Positions 35,110 to 46,724 of a DNA stretch of 64,000 bases are shown piece after piece. Source of the stretch: Ascaphus truei (taxonomy: Eukaryota > Chordata > Amphibia > Anura > Ascaphidae); contig CM071568.1 of NCBI GenBank assembly GCA_036426205.1, positions 118,824,696-118,888,695 of the forward strand. The letters are read 5' to 3'. The notes beneath the pieces were generated by a model. That model was given only the letters and a program-made list of their open reading frames with translations. It searched no databases and was not told the DNA's origin. The position numbers and the translations under genes are program-made. The first letter of the stretch is position 1. Each line of letters starts with the position of its first letter.

Positions 35110-35738
35110 TGACTCCGCCCCTCGGTCGCGTCGCTCACCTCTCAAGCGTAGTGCGCACACGTGATGGCACCACTCCCCAGCTGCGTGTCAAGTGCCAGTA
35201 TTTCCTCCTTTTCTCCGGCTGCCTATCCTGGTCTCCGCAGAGGCTGTGCCTCCAATCTGCCCCCCTTGCTACTGGTTCCTGTTTCCTATTTTAACCCTGC
35301 CTGCTCATTCTCTCATTGCTGAGCATAATCCTGTATAGGCTTGGGTTCCTGCAATTGATGTGCCTTGCCTTGTACCTGTGTTTCTCTGCTGCTTCCCTTT
35401 TGTACCGACCCGGATTGACTTTAGAACCCTCTCTGGATAAAGACCCCGGCTTGCATCTGACTACCTGAACCTCTCCATCCCTGACCATGGCTATCGGATA
35501 TACTACCACTCTCCCAGCTCCAACCCCTGATCACGGCTCAACGAACATAGACCATCCCTCTGGCTCTGCCCCTGGACTTCGGCAAGTATCCCAACTAACC
35601 AGATCTCTCCTACCCAGACCTGGCTACACTGACTATCCACTCTCCAGGCATGCCTCCGGTGCTGTGTGTGCGTAGTCTTGTACTTTCCCACCTCAGTACC
35701 GGTGTCCCGCCTTGTTCGTGGTGAGCGCAAGCGTTACA
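35110..35738 (+). mobile_element. Second gypsy-type LTR, related to 33594-34305
   Basis: Ends GTGAGCGCAAGCGTTACA, close to the end of the solo LTR at 33594-34305, and shares wording such as CTGACCATGGCTATCGGATA. It carries TTTTAACC (35289) 29 bases before GCTGAGCATAA (35318-35328). No matching target duplication was found, so the left end may be truncated. Confidence 0.7.
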
Positions 35739-35739
35739 A

Positions 35740-36480
35740 TATCATTAATTAAAAAAGGAAAATCATTCGCCAATATTTTTTACAATAAAGCAGCAAAATG
35801 ACAAACAATTACATCCACATAATAAACATACATAGAAAAAATCACCATCAATTCAAGCAAGTAATTAAAAACAAATTATTGGCCTAATAATGTATTGATC
35901 TGTACCCTAAAGGGGTACTGAATAATATATTATTAGTCAATGTGCAAATAAAAAATAAAAATACACATCCAATCGAATGAGCTTAATGAGCCAATTGTCG
36001 CTCCAGCAGTCTGAAAGAACTGCACATACAGAGCTGTACAGAGAGAGCTGCCTCTCCCTTACAGGAGCTCTTTCAGGCGTTCGCACAGTTTTAATTACAA
36101 TTTTAATAACATAGCAGGGGGTCTCCGAAGCTGAAATGAATATGGGTTAGCACCGGAGATCCCCAGCATCAATCCTATGCAATAAAAATACAATAAACTC
36201 TATCAAATGCAAATCGCGATTCCGATCTCACCACTATTTAGATGGCGAGAAAAGAATGCGAGTATTTAACGAGCAATCTGCATCTCAGAGCTTTGTGAAT
36301 AGCAGTTAGTGGCAAAAAAAACGAGTTTGTTAATTTTTTCAGCTACCACATGATTTGTAATAGACAGATTGTTAACGCTTGTTAAAAAGCCATTTTTATG
36401 CAATATTGCCATGTTGTCGAAGCTTTGTGAATCGCTACACATGCAATATCACTTGAAAAGGGCACTTATCCTGTATTAAG
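35740..36480. other. No recognisable gene
   Basis: AT-rich. A short GGGGGTCTCCGAAGCTG stretch (about 36118) resembles the hairpin repeats at 47 and 63 kb. Nothing else recognised. Confidence 0.5.
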
Positions 36481-36489
36481 GCACTTATT

Positions 36490-38450
36490 GAAGTTTAGTG
36501 ACTAGGCCCATAAGCCTCAATTTTTTAAATGAGATAATGGTGCTTTACTCTAACCCCTTGGAAAAAGTAATAATAAATGGCATATTGTCAGAACCCTTAA
36601 CCATATCTAATAGCACATGACAAGGTTGTCCCCTATTGCCCCTAATTTTCACATTAATAATTGGATAATTAGTTTTGCAACCATTTGCTGCTAGAATTAG
36701 AAATAACCCAGACATAACTGGTATACTCTGTGGGATCACCAATCACAAAATCGTTCTTTATGTAGATATTAAATTAATTATTAATTATAATTATTACTAC
36801 TCAAATTATTATATACCCAAATATAATGAGCAAAATAAAAAATATTTGGGGGAAGCTCACATTTCAGAATACATTTCTCTAAATCTCAAACATTCCATTT
36901 AACTATATCTCATGTTTGTATTTAATTTAAATCAGGTTTTCCTTTCAGATGGGCATGCTCTTATTTCACTTACAGTACCTTGGGATTATGATCATGCTGT
37001 GAACAGAAAATTAGTTTCAAACAAACTTTTTCACCCTATTCTGCTCGATACAAAAAGATCTGAAGAAATTGGGAAGATTCACAATTTCTTGGTTTGGTAG
37101 AATTAACTTAATTAAAAAGAATATACTTCCCCAAATTATCTGTTTACCACAATTCAAATACCCCCTTTTCTACAAAATCTATAAACAATCACATTTGGTA
37201 GAATAATACTCCAAGAACTAAGGCATCAACACTTTACTGCAAGGCGGAGGATGGTGGACTAGGGTACCATCCATCTCTGACTATAATATACAGTAGCAAG
37301 TTTTTTAAATACAATGTGTGACTTGCAAATGGGTGCACAACCAAAGCACTGGGTCCAAATGGAACTTACTGAGGAGTCTCCCACACATCTGGGTTTCCTC
37401 CCTTCTTCCTAAATATAGACCTCTGATTATCAATTAATATCCACTTTCAAGTAACATACAGATTTGGGACAGAATATCTATACCTAGAGGACTTACCTGA
37501 TACCCTTATTTTCTTGGCCCAATTTTCAATAACCCCCTATTCCCTTCTGGCATGCATAGTCACTCCATCCAGAATTGGCAAACTAAGATCTGTAGAGTTC
37601 TAGATCTTATTCCCAGAGGCTCCTTTCCCTCATTTGAATTCCTATAAAATAAACTTAAACTCGAGAAAGGAGAATCTACAATTTAGACATTTAAGACATT
37701 TTAAATATAAGATTATACTGGAAAAAGGAGACCTGAGAGAAAACTCTTTCAAAACTATCTTTCTGAACTGGGCCTGAAAGGGACATGGGATCTCCTCAAT
37801 TTAAAAAATCTTATTCATGACACCTGATTTCATAAAGCCAAGTTATGCCATTTATCAGGAGAGAAATCTGGAAACTGAATTAACTACTAGGGAATGGTCA
37901 CAGATCAGGACACAGGCCAAGAAGAGTTCCCTTTCAATCAATATCAAAGAAAACAACTATAAAATATTAATGAGGTTATTTAACCACTTCCTGACTGGGG
38001 AAAATGTTTCCGAGGACCTCAGGTCATTGCTGTAGGAATTACTGTCACTCAGACCCTATGCTACATATATAGTGGACCTGTTCTCTTATTATTAACTTTT
38101 ATATTGAAGCCCAAACACTATTTTCAAATGTTTTGGAAGTGGCGGTTCCATTAGAGACTTGTCATTTTTTGTTCAGTAGACCTCTACCGGCGTTGACCAT
38201 GTAGCTGCTATGAGTGGTGGAGACTTTTTTTTAATAAACCAGGGCTGCCTCTTAGGGAGGTTCTCCTTCAAAGAATATGGGATCTGAGACTAATAGAAAA
38301 ACTTACTCACTCTATTCATAATTCATTTTCTGTTGAGATGGATTGATCTCCCTCTTGAATAAGACAAGGTCTGGTTTTAATGCTGTTTGTTATTGTTCAA
38401 TATTATGTAATTTCTACTTATTCTCATTATCTTTCCTGAAATATATACTC
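36490..38450 (+). pseudogene. L1/Tx1-type LINE RT relic, plus strand
   Basis: Plus-strand pieces read QGCPLLPLIFTL (about 36625), RIRNNPDITGILCG and HKIVLYVD (about 36690-36770, where the YADD box is damaged), then FSWFGRINLIKKNILPQII-like sequence (about 37085-37140) and a C-terminal block (IWDLRLIEKLTHSIHN, about 38275-38320). They match, in order, RT and post-RT parts of the L1/Tx1 group and the minus-strand relic at 23.4-24.85 kb. Stops and frameshifts are too many for any function. Bounds are approximate. Confidence 0.75.
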
Positions 38451-38959
38451 CTTTATAAAACATGCTTTACGTTGCTTATATTCTAAGTTTGTACTGTACA
38501 AAAAATAGATCTCATATCACCCCTTTCATTTTAAAAACGTGATATTTCTCTATTCCTTTTCAAACTAGACTTTTCACAATGACTGAAACACAAATGTTTT
38601 ATGTCCCCTACTGTACATATTAAAAAATGTATAAACTTTCAACATGGCTTGTAACATCTTTCAAATGCAAAAAGCCTATCAGGATGCATGGAAACCCACA
38701 AAAGAAAGGAGAAAGAAATAGAGTCTCTAGGAGTCCCCCTAGAGAGAGGAATAACAAGTCAGCAAGATTTAATCCAGCCCAAAAAGAGACCCACAGTGAA
38801 CTGCTCCACAAGTATTATAATCTTGATCAGTTGAGTTAAAGTCCTACCAGTCGGACAGTGCTGCTTGAATCAGGCACTTGAATCAATAGTCCCTGCTTTC
38901 TCGTATTCTCATGCAATTCTATACAAGTACTTTCACGAGTACTACCAATTGTACAGCAT

Positions 38960-39655
38960 TTAATTTTTTGAAGTAGAATTCGGATTCACTCGGATGAGGG
39001 TAACATTATCACTAGTAACTTTAGAAAAAGTGTAGATTGTAAGAGACTTTTAGATGCCAAAAATGGTCACTATGAAAAATGGATCCACAATATACCTATT
39101 GGCCAATTTCCGAAACTCCGGTGCAACTGTACAAGGGATAAAGACTTAATTGAACAAGCTGCTGATTTAAAAGTTGATTTCTACAGAAGAATTACAGTAG
39201 GATGAAACTTTAGCAATGGAAGCACACTGTAAAACAAAGCCTTAGATTTAAAAAGAAAAGATCTTGATACAAGAGAAAAGAATTCACAGACAGACTATAC
39301 TGAAGTCTCTTTTATTATAAAGTAAAATAGTGCAGCAAAACACATTAGAAGAATTAAAAAAAAACTGGGATATTCTTTTAGATAAGTTTTTACCAAACCG
39401 CTCTAGAATTATTTTTTTTAGAAAGAATAGAAATGTGAAAACTATTTAGCCCCATCTGTATTAAGAATGGCTTGTATCCCACTTTCGGTACTTGGCTAAA
39501 GGTTGCTTCAAATGTTCCAAACAGAAATGTATCACTTGTTTCCACATTGATATTCCACATTGATAGATCCAACCAATCTAGTGTAACATACTGTAATGTG
39601 TCATGGGAAAATATTCAAGATCAAGTAATTCATAAACTGCAATCAGGGGCATAAC
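38960..39655 (+). pseudogene. Penelope-like element relic, second copy
   Basis: From 39062 the plus strand reads NGHYEKWIHNIPIGQFPKL then RCNCTRDKDLIEQAADL, matching the conserved NIPYGQFxRxRRNC region of Penelope-like elements that follows the RT core. Further on, SAAKHIRRIKK (about 39330) and RKNRNVK (about 39420) correspond to the block seen intact at 28.93-29.08 kb, and CFKCSKQKC-like residues near 39500-39520 recall the cysteine region before the GIY-YIG domain. Many stops. No GIY-YIG core survives. Confidence 0.75.
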
Positions 39656-39659
39656 CAGA

Positions 39660-40340
39660 AATTCATGTAGTTAGTTTTTTTTTTTTTTTTAATGTTGCTG
39701 CCCACGGAAGACATGGAGAACAAAGATGAGGATGAGGGTGGCCTTCATCCTGGCAGAGGTAAGTGCAACTTTAATTTACTTTATGTTGGCTGGGTAATGT
39801 TTTATTTTTAATGGGCAAATGTGCTATTATCCATTGTATGTGTTGGGGGGGTGAGGGTTACGGGGGAGAGTAGTAGGGTGCAGTTTCATTGACAATAGGG
39901 TTATCTTTGCTCCCATTGAGGGCATAGGTAACCACACTGGCAATCAATGGGTGAATCAGCTTGTATTGCTGTTTGTGTTGTATTTGAATGTTTATTGGGG
40001 GTAGAGGGGTGGGTGGAAGGTTAGAATTGTACGTTGTGGGTGTTTAGGCCTAGTGGATGGATAGTGAGAGGGGTTAACCCCTTCATTACTTCAGTGGTTG
40101 TAACCACTACTAATGCAATGAAGGGGTTAACTCCTCCCGCAACCCTCCCGGTAGGCATAAACACCCACCAAAAGACAAATACCACCTTCACCCACCCTCC
40201 TACCCCCCAATAAATTAGGAACTGATATGCCTAGGACATACTTGAAAACGAGAGATATCTCTCAATGTATTACTTCCTGGTAAAACATTTTTATAAATAA
40301 ATAAATGTAACCCCTTCATTAACTTAGCAGTTAGCCGCTA
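39660..40340. repeat. GGGCAAA-family dispersed repeat
   Basis: Same block order as 24.86-25.52 kb: CATCCTGGCAGAGGTAAGT, AATGGGCAAATGTGCTATTATCC, a GGTGG-rich patch, and the hairpin GGTTAACCCCTTCATTAC...GTAATGCAATGAAGGGGTTAAC-like arms at about 40075-40130. Confidence 0.65.
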
Positions 40341-40729
40341 TTTAATGGAGCTGCGTGTAAATTTATTTTTATTACATAAGGGGGTCTCCAGAGTTGGTGT
40401 TAATGTGTGTCAGCTCTGGAGACAATCCGAGGTAGTAAAAATATATTTTTTCTTCATTCACATCACGGATCCAATCTCACCACCCTTGAAGTGGCGAGCT
40501 GAGAACCTGCCACTTGCTTGTGAGTTGCAGCCGCAATTTGAATCTCTGAGCTATCTGCATAGCTCGATATTTTAAAAATTGAGAGTTTGAGGAATCTTTA
40601 AGCTCCCATTCGGTTTATCTGAGCGGGAGCACTACCGCTCAGGAAATGCACTTCTGGAGCAAGTTTTGCATGTTATCGGAGATTTCCGAATAGCTACACC
40701 TGGATTGAAAACTAGTTAAAGGACAGACA

Positions 40730-41207
40730 ACAGAGGGTTGTCATAAATGGAACTTTTTAAGGTTGGGCTAAAGTCGTGAGGTGAGTACCTCAGAGATCGG
40801 TAGTGGGGCCCCTGCTTTTTAACTTGTTTATTAATGACCTTGAGGTTGGCATCGAGAGCAAAGTCTCCATCTTTGCTGATGATACTAAATTGTGTAAGGT
40901 AATAGAATCAGAGCATGATGTAATTTCTATTCATAAGGACTTGGAGAGACTGGAAAAATGGGCATGTAAATGGCAGATGAGGTTTAATACAGATAAATGT
41001 AAGGTTATGCATTTGGGATGCAAGAATAAAAGGTGAATTACAAATTAAATTGGGATACATTGGGGGAATCCTTGATGGAGAAGGATTTAGGAGTGCTTTT
41101 AGACAGCAGGATTAGCAATAGTGCTCAAAGTCATGCAATAGCTGCAAAGGCAAACAAGCTCTTATCTTGCATCAAACGGGCAATGGATGGAAGGGAAGTA
41201 AACATAA
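40730..41207 (+). pseudogene. CR1-type LINE RT, 5'-truncated, left part
   Basis: Plus strand reads VVGPLLFNLFINDLEVGIES, then SIFADDTKLCKV (catalytic FADD), RLEKWACKWQMRFNTDKC and KDLGVLLDSRISNSAQSH. These are the RT motifs B to E of a CR1/Rex1-type LINE. A TGA at 41035-41037 breaks the frame and upstream domains are missing. The frame is cut at 41207 by a solo LTR and resumes at 42225. Confidence 0.88.
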
Positions 41208-42219
41208 TGTCACGGTAGCTTGTGACAGGCTGTAATTTACACCAAAACTATATATAAATATATATATACCTGGGTCTGAACCGGGACGAGACTTCGATAT
41301 GATAAAATATAATTTATTCCTTGATAAAGGTGAACACAACAGATTATACAAATAACAGCAAAATATAGACACTTACTTAAAGATTATAACAAGAAAGCCA
41401 TCAGGATTACAGTCTGGGCCATTTCTTCCATAGTTCAGCTGACATCACAGCAAGACAGGCAAAGTTATGAAGCACATGCAGGACATGGAAACATGAAGCC
41501 TTTGCATGCAGGCATCAAGACATTACATGAGGACAATGAAGACCTAACAAAGGATATATGGGGAACAGCCGGTTATAAACCTTTTGTCCCTCTATCTGTA
41601 ACATTAAGTACCTGTGATTGGTTTCCCATTATCTCCAGCCAATCTTTGATGGGGGAACACATTTTGGGACAGGCCCCCCTGCTAGCTGGCCCATGCGCAG
41701 TAGAACTCTGGGGTCTCCTTTCTTAGGCCCCACATGTGCAAATGGAATGCCAGCCAGTTTACTCATGTGGCTCTCTAGCAAGATAACCTGTGTTGGACAG
41801 TGATAAGTGGGACACTTAAAAACTACTCTGGTATGAGCCTCCTCCGCCCTTAAATCATCAGGGAGGGTGACAAGGCCCTTTGCACAACACTTAAATCCCA
41901 GACATTGGGGCGCCTCTGGGGGCCATATGCTATCCTGGTATGCAAAGGAATTTCTCTTTGTCCATACCTTGGGACACAGTATTAAAGGACTATTAACCCT
42001 TGTGCTCCCGGATGGATTCTAGTGTGTGTATGATGCAGACACTGAGGTTACAATGACACAGGGGAAGCAGGGAAATACACATTTACAGGTTATGACAGGG
42101 GTTAACTCACATTTCTGGACCTCAGCCCATTTAACCCCTTGTATCCCTGGTGAGGTTAGAAGGTGGCCAATTGGGATTTAACACCTTTAATCCCGGGCCA
42201 AATCCTCTCCATCGTCACA
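41208..42219 (-). mobile_element. Solo LTR (1012 bp) with CATAA target duplication
   Basis: Starts TGTCACGG and ends CGTCACA on the plus strand, flanked by CATAA at 41203-41207 and 42220-42224. The CR1 reading is contiguous once it is removed. Orientation is inferred as minus from AATAAATTATATTTTATC on that strand about 100 bases before its end. No internal element sequences remain. Confidence 0.92.
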
Positions 42220-42224
42220 CATAA

Positions 42225-42955
42225 GTATGCCCCTTTACAAAGCATTAGTAAGACCACACCTTGAATATGGAGTACAATTTTGGGCACCAATCCTGAGAAA
42301 AGACATTATGGAACTAGAGAGAGTGCAGAGAAGAGCCACCAAATTAATAAAGGGTATGGACAATCTAACTTATGAGGAGAGGCTAGCTAAATTAGATTTA
42401 TTTACATTAGAAAAGAGGCGTCTAAGAGGGGATATGAGAACTATATACAAATATATTCGGGGACAATACAAGGCGCTTTCAAAAGAACTATTCATCCCAC
42501 GGGCAGTACAAATGACTCGGGGCCATCCTTTAAGGTTGCGGAAAGGAGATTTCACCAGCAACAAAGGAAAGGGTTCTTTTCAGTAAGGGCAGTTAAAATG
42601 TGGAATTCATTACCCATGGAGACTGTGATGGCAGATACAATAAATTTGTTCAAAAAAAGGTTGGACATCTTTTTAGATAGGAAAGGTATACAGGTATATA
42701 CCAAATAAGTATACATTGGAAGGATGTTGATCCAGGGATTAATCTGATTGCCAATTCTTGGAGTCAGGAAGGAATTTATTTTTCCCTTATGCGATATCAT
42801 TGTATGATGTGACTCTGGGTTTTTTTGTTTGCCTTCCTCTGGATCAATAAGTAAATATAGATATAGGATAAAGTTTCTGTTGTCAAAATTTAGCATAGTT
42901 TGAACTTGATGGACGTAAGTCTTTTTTGAACCTTATCTACTATGTAACTATGAAC
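42225..42955 (+). pseudogene. CR1-type LINE C-terminus and 3' tail
   Basis: Resumes as MPLYKALVRPHLEYGVQFW, LERVQRRATKLIKGM and YEERLAKLDLFTLEKRRLRG, the conserved C-terminus of CR1/Rex1-type ORF2, then decays at about 42586. The 3' UTR follows (AATTCTTGGAGTCAGGAAGG, GCCTTCCTCTGGATCAATAA) and ends ACCTTATCTACTATGTAACTATG. A minus-strand copy of this tail is at 25.5-25.8 kb. Confidence 0.88.
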
Positions 42956-43580
42956 ACTTGCAAACTTGCTTGAGACGTGCTCAAAACTGTCGAAAAGTCA
43001 CTTATCGAAGTTTACTGAATTTGCTCCTAAAGATGTTATTTAAACCTCAATCTGGCTACGTGCAGTACAACGGCTGAACTCTCTCCAGTGAAACAGCACT
43101 GCAATAACAGGAAGACAACCTTGAAAAGAGGAAATGGGATATTCATGGCCTTATATAAGCAAGAAGAAAAGAAGAAACTTCATCGGAAAGAGCAGCCAGA
43201 ATCATCATTCAGATGGCAAAGAGATACAGACGTCAAATTATCCAAGACTATGGGGGTATGTACTAAGCTCCGATATGTGGCTTTAAGAGCGCAAAGTGCT
43301 TTTAGAATGTGATATTGCGCTCAGCACGATTCACTGAGCAGTGATAACAGTGAGTTTGCGTTCTTAAACTGGCTTTTTTCAAGACATTTTTCTACGTCCC
43401 AAAAAGCTCGTCCGATCACCTAAATGTGCCGATTTCTGCCAGTCTGCGCAATTCTTAAAGCTGTGATAAGTGATCATGCTTTAAAAACATGCAAGAAAAA
43501 ACACGCCATCCAAAGGCAGGCGCAAAAGAAGCTGGACTTAGAAAAATGTTCTTTGTTTATCTTTTTGCACGCACACCATC
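42956..43580. other. No recognisable gene
   Basis: No motif or repeat recognised on either strand. Confidence 0.5.
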
Positions 43581-43584
43581 CATA

Positions 43585-45060
43585 CAACAGGCCGGCAGGT
43601 GTCCCTGACTGACCCCATGGGGGTCCCCAGGTGATCCCTGCGGGAGTCCGGGGGTCCCCGCAGGAGTCTGGGGATCCACATGGGTGTCCGGGGGTCCCCG
43701 CGGACCTGCTGTACCAATGGTGTGCCCCAAAAAAATAAACAATAATTGTAAAAAAATACACCCTTCTCCCTCCTCCCGCCCTCCACTTATGGATAATAAT
43801 GCATTTGCCCATTTCAAATACAATAATCACAATAAAAAAAAAAATACATCTTGCAATCACCCTTGCCCGGCTGCCACAATGAAGGCCGTCCTCATCACCG
43901 TCCATGCCCTCGGGTGCTGAAAAACATACACAAGAACAACAAGAGCCAATATAATGACCCTTAAACCCTTAATCACCTTATCGGTTATTAACCGCTATAG
44001 TAATTAAGGAGTTAACCCACCCTCCCCCACCACTCACTCGGGAGGCCTAACCACCCTCCCCCACTTCCCACCCTTGAGGCCTAACCACCCTCACCCACTA
44101 CCCACCCGGGAGGCCTTACCACCCTCACCCACTACCCACCTGGGAGGCCTACTCACCCACCCTTGGGGACAATACCCCCTTCCCCCACCCCCACTACCCA
44201 CAATAAAAACACTACACAGAATAGCCCTACAATAAACATTACCATATTTAATAAAAATTAAGACATAACCCACCCACCCCCTGTGCCTCCCATAAAAACA
44301 TAATTTATTATTTTACATACAGGATTCATACCCCAGACCTACGGTAGTCCCCGGTGGTCCTGACGGGTGTCCACTGGCCCCACAGTGCACCAGAGGGGGG
44401 TTCCAACAGAGTCAGGGGGTCTCAGGGTGGCCCTCGTCAGGTGCCGTGGGCCTCCAGGTGGTCCCTGCAGGTCTCCGTGGGCCCCAAATGGGGTCCACAG
44501 GTGGGCCCTCGGGTGTCTGGGGGTCCCTGGGTCAGCCCCAAATGTGTCTGGAGGTCCTCAGGTGGTTCCCACAGGGTCTGGGGCTCTTGGGTGGTCCCTG
44601 CAGGGCCGCAGGGCCCCCACAGCTGTGGGGTCCCCGGTTCTTCCCCGCAGGTGTCCACCGTGGATGGGTCTACAGGTGGTACCCGTGGGCATCTGTTGGT
44701 CCCCGCAGACCTAAGGAAGCAACCCTGTATGTAAAAAATAAACAGTCGTATACATTTAAATAAATCAAACCCCCACCCCAACCCCCACCAAACACATACA
44801 GTACAGTAATGGGCAAAATAACTATTATCCACATATGGATAATAGATTATTTGTCTATTATTAAACACATTAAACAGCATAAATAAATGTTAAAAAAAAT
44901 ACAGTTCTACTTACCAGAGCAATATGAAGGCCATCCGACAGCCACCAATGTCCCTGTCCTCCTCCGTTGCCAGAAAAATACATTGCAAATACATTCTAAT
45001 GTCATTTAACCCCTTAATCACTTTAGCAGTTAATAACCTGCAAAAGTAATTAAGGGGTTA
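43585..45060. repeat. G/C-rich minisatellites within the GGGCAAA repeat family
   Basis: Three parts. About 43585-43725: degenerate GGGGGTCCCCGCAGGAGTC units. About 44017-44165: roughly four 34-37 bp units of CCTAACCACCCTCACCCACTACC type with GGGAGG. About 44335-44712: many degenerate 24-30 bp units of GGTGGTCCCTGCAGGTCTCCGTGGG type. Between them lie inverted GGGCAAA-family blocks and the hairpin TTAACCCCTTAATCAC...AATTAAGGGGTTAA. The long open frames are repeat artefacts. Confidence 0.75.
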
Positions 45061-45279
45061 ACCCGGTTTACCATATCACATTTTAAGTTATGGTGGGTGA
45101 AAAACCTCCACCCAGCCTAGAAATATTTCAAAGCAAGTATAAACCAACCTAACACTGATGATACCCATCAGGATTTAAACATGTCTGTGAGTGGTTTGTA
45201 CTTGCTTTGCTAGACCCATTCTGTGCTTAAAATCTGTGTGAACGGTGATGCATCAGCTTAAATGGGCTCCATGTAAATG
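45061..45279 (+). repeat. Truncated hammerhead repeat unit
   Basis: Related to 27.48-27.7 kb (CCAGCCTAGAAATATTTCAA, GCAAGTATA..ACCAACCT, TCAGCTTAAATGGGCTCCATG). It ends abruptly at the (GATA)n tract. Confidence 0.85.
45133..45205 (+). ncRNA. Hammerhead ribozyme relic, core mutated
   Basis: CTGATGA is kept (45155-45161), and GCAAGTA (45133-45139) still pairs with TACTTGC (45199-45205). But the second core strand reads TAAA instead of GAAA (45176-45179), so the essential G12 is lost, and stem II is damaged. Expected to be inactive. Confidence 0.7.
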
Positions 45280-45378
<99 letters not shown>

Positions 45379-45379
45379 T
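45280..45379. repeat. (GATA)n microsatellite, about 25 copies
   Basis: About 100 bp of near-perfect tetranucleotide repeat that separates the hammerhead unit from the Gmr1-like relic. Confidence 0.97.
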
Positions 45380-45399
45380 ATGTGGTAATTATTGGGGTT

Positions 45400-46290
45400 T
45401 CTTAGAGCTTGCTGGGTATCTGTGTGTTTATTGACCTCTGGGAGGCTCAGTCCAAGCAGAAGACTTGGTATGATCATCATGCCCATAGTAGAGAATTTAT
45501 CCCTTGGCAGCAAGTGCTTGTTCTGAAGCCCACTCGGCTGAACAAACTGATGGCTGCCTGGTCTGGATATATACAGTACTCAGGAGGATGAATGAGTGCA
45601 ACTACATTGTACAGTTAGATTAAGAGACAGGACGAAATAGGACTTATCATATTAATATGCTTAAGGAATATTTTCAACTGAGTGTGGCATCAGTGATGAC
45701 TATCTGTAGCCCACGGATGGGGGACTCGGTTAGCAATGCTTTGTCTGACCTCCTAAGGGAATCTAGGCAAGGGGGCACAGCAGTGCAGGTTGAGATATGG
45801 TCTCAGCTTAGTGCACAGCAGAGAGTGCAGGTAAAGGCTATGCTAGAGCAGCATAGGGTCCTGTTCATGTACAAGTCGGGCAGGACACATATCACTGACC
45901 ATCTAGTGCACATTGGTGATTAGAGACCTCTGCATACTGTATGCATGCCTATCAGGTATCTGCAGAAGTGAAAGTGAGTATAGAGAAGGAAGTGGAAGAG
46001 ATGCTGGCTATGCTAGGGTATGAGTTTAAAGGGGGATTTTGCAGAGGAATTTTTGTCAGGATGTGCCTTGCTAATCGGGGTCCAGAGTTGCTGGTTCCCC
46101 TAAAAATGTACCTGGGAATCAGGTCTGATTCCTGGATACATGTAGGCACATTTTCCCGGCAATATTTCCCCTTGAGAATGCTTGCGCGACTCACCGCTAG
46201 GGTTTCCTGCTTCAGCATAGCCCAGATAAGTAAATGGGGCAAAGGGAAGCAAAGTGTCCCTGTAACTATGAGGGGTCCCTAGGTGAACCT
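45400..46290 (+). pseudogene. Gmr1-like Ty3/gypsy relic: integrase C-terminus followed by RT
   Basis: Reading the plus strand, QSKQKTWYDHHAHSREF then VLVLKPTRLNKLMAAWSGY (about 45435-45570) is the C-terminal GPY/F-type region of a gypsy integrase, ending in MLKEYF (45657). About 150 codons further, AMLEQHRVLFMYKSGRTHIT (about 45840-45895) and VSIEKEVEEMLAMLG (about 45970-46020) are the linker that precedes RT in gypsy elements. RLTARVSCFSIAQISKWGKG (about 46180-46240) looks like a decayed start of RT motif A. So integrase lies 5' of RT, the Ty1/copia-like order known for Gmr1-like elements. Several stops. It stops short of the MITE at 46344. Confidence 0.75.
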
Positions 46291-46343
46291 ATATAGGGGT
46301 TCATGGGTGCTACAACCATAGATAAGGTGGTGAGGGGATTCTT

Positions 46344-46724
46344 AGGCCTTGGACATGGTCAAAAAGACCGCGCTGAGCCGCACTGAGCCGTGCTGAGGGG
46401 AAACATTATCCCTATAAGCACTGCTTGCACAGGCGTGCGGAGGCGTGTGGAATTGCAGCCGACAGAGAAATGTAAGTTTTCCCGCTGAGGGAAGCGCAGG
46501 GCCGGTCACATGACTGCCAAAAGCCAATGGCAGTCCGTGACGTTGCCGCCGCGACGTCGGCGCTGTGATGTGGCACGCTATCCCCGCCTCTCGCCTGGCT
46601 CCCACCCAGCTCAGGAGCGCGCATGCTGACGCTCATGCAGGGACACAAAAAAGCTCCTGCTTGAGCAGGAGAGCATGAGCGTCAGCGCTACTCAGCGCTC
46701 CTATTTTCACCATGTCCGAGGCCT
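46344..46724. mobile_element. TIR element with an internal cruciform
   Basis: AGGCCTTGGACATGGT (46344-46359) is inverted at 46709-46724 with one mismatch. Inside, GCTGACGCTCATGC (46625-46638) pairs perfectly with 46673-46686, and CTCCTGC/GCAGGAG (46654-46671) forms a second stem with a TTGA loop. Non-coding; superfamily unknown and no clear target duplication. Confidence 0.75.

Noticed and set aside
43474..44880. Gly/Pro-rich open frames up to 147 codons on both strands
   Set aside because: They run through minisatellite units; openness results from the repeat composition.
45253..45513. Open frame with repeated IYLS
   Set aside because: Direct translation of the GATA microsatellite.
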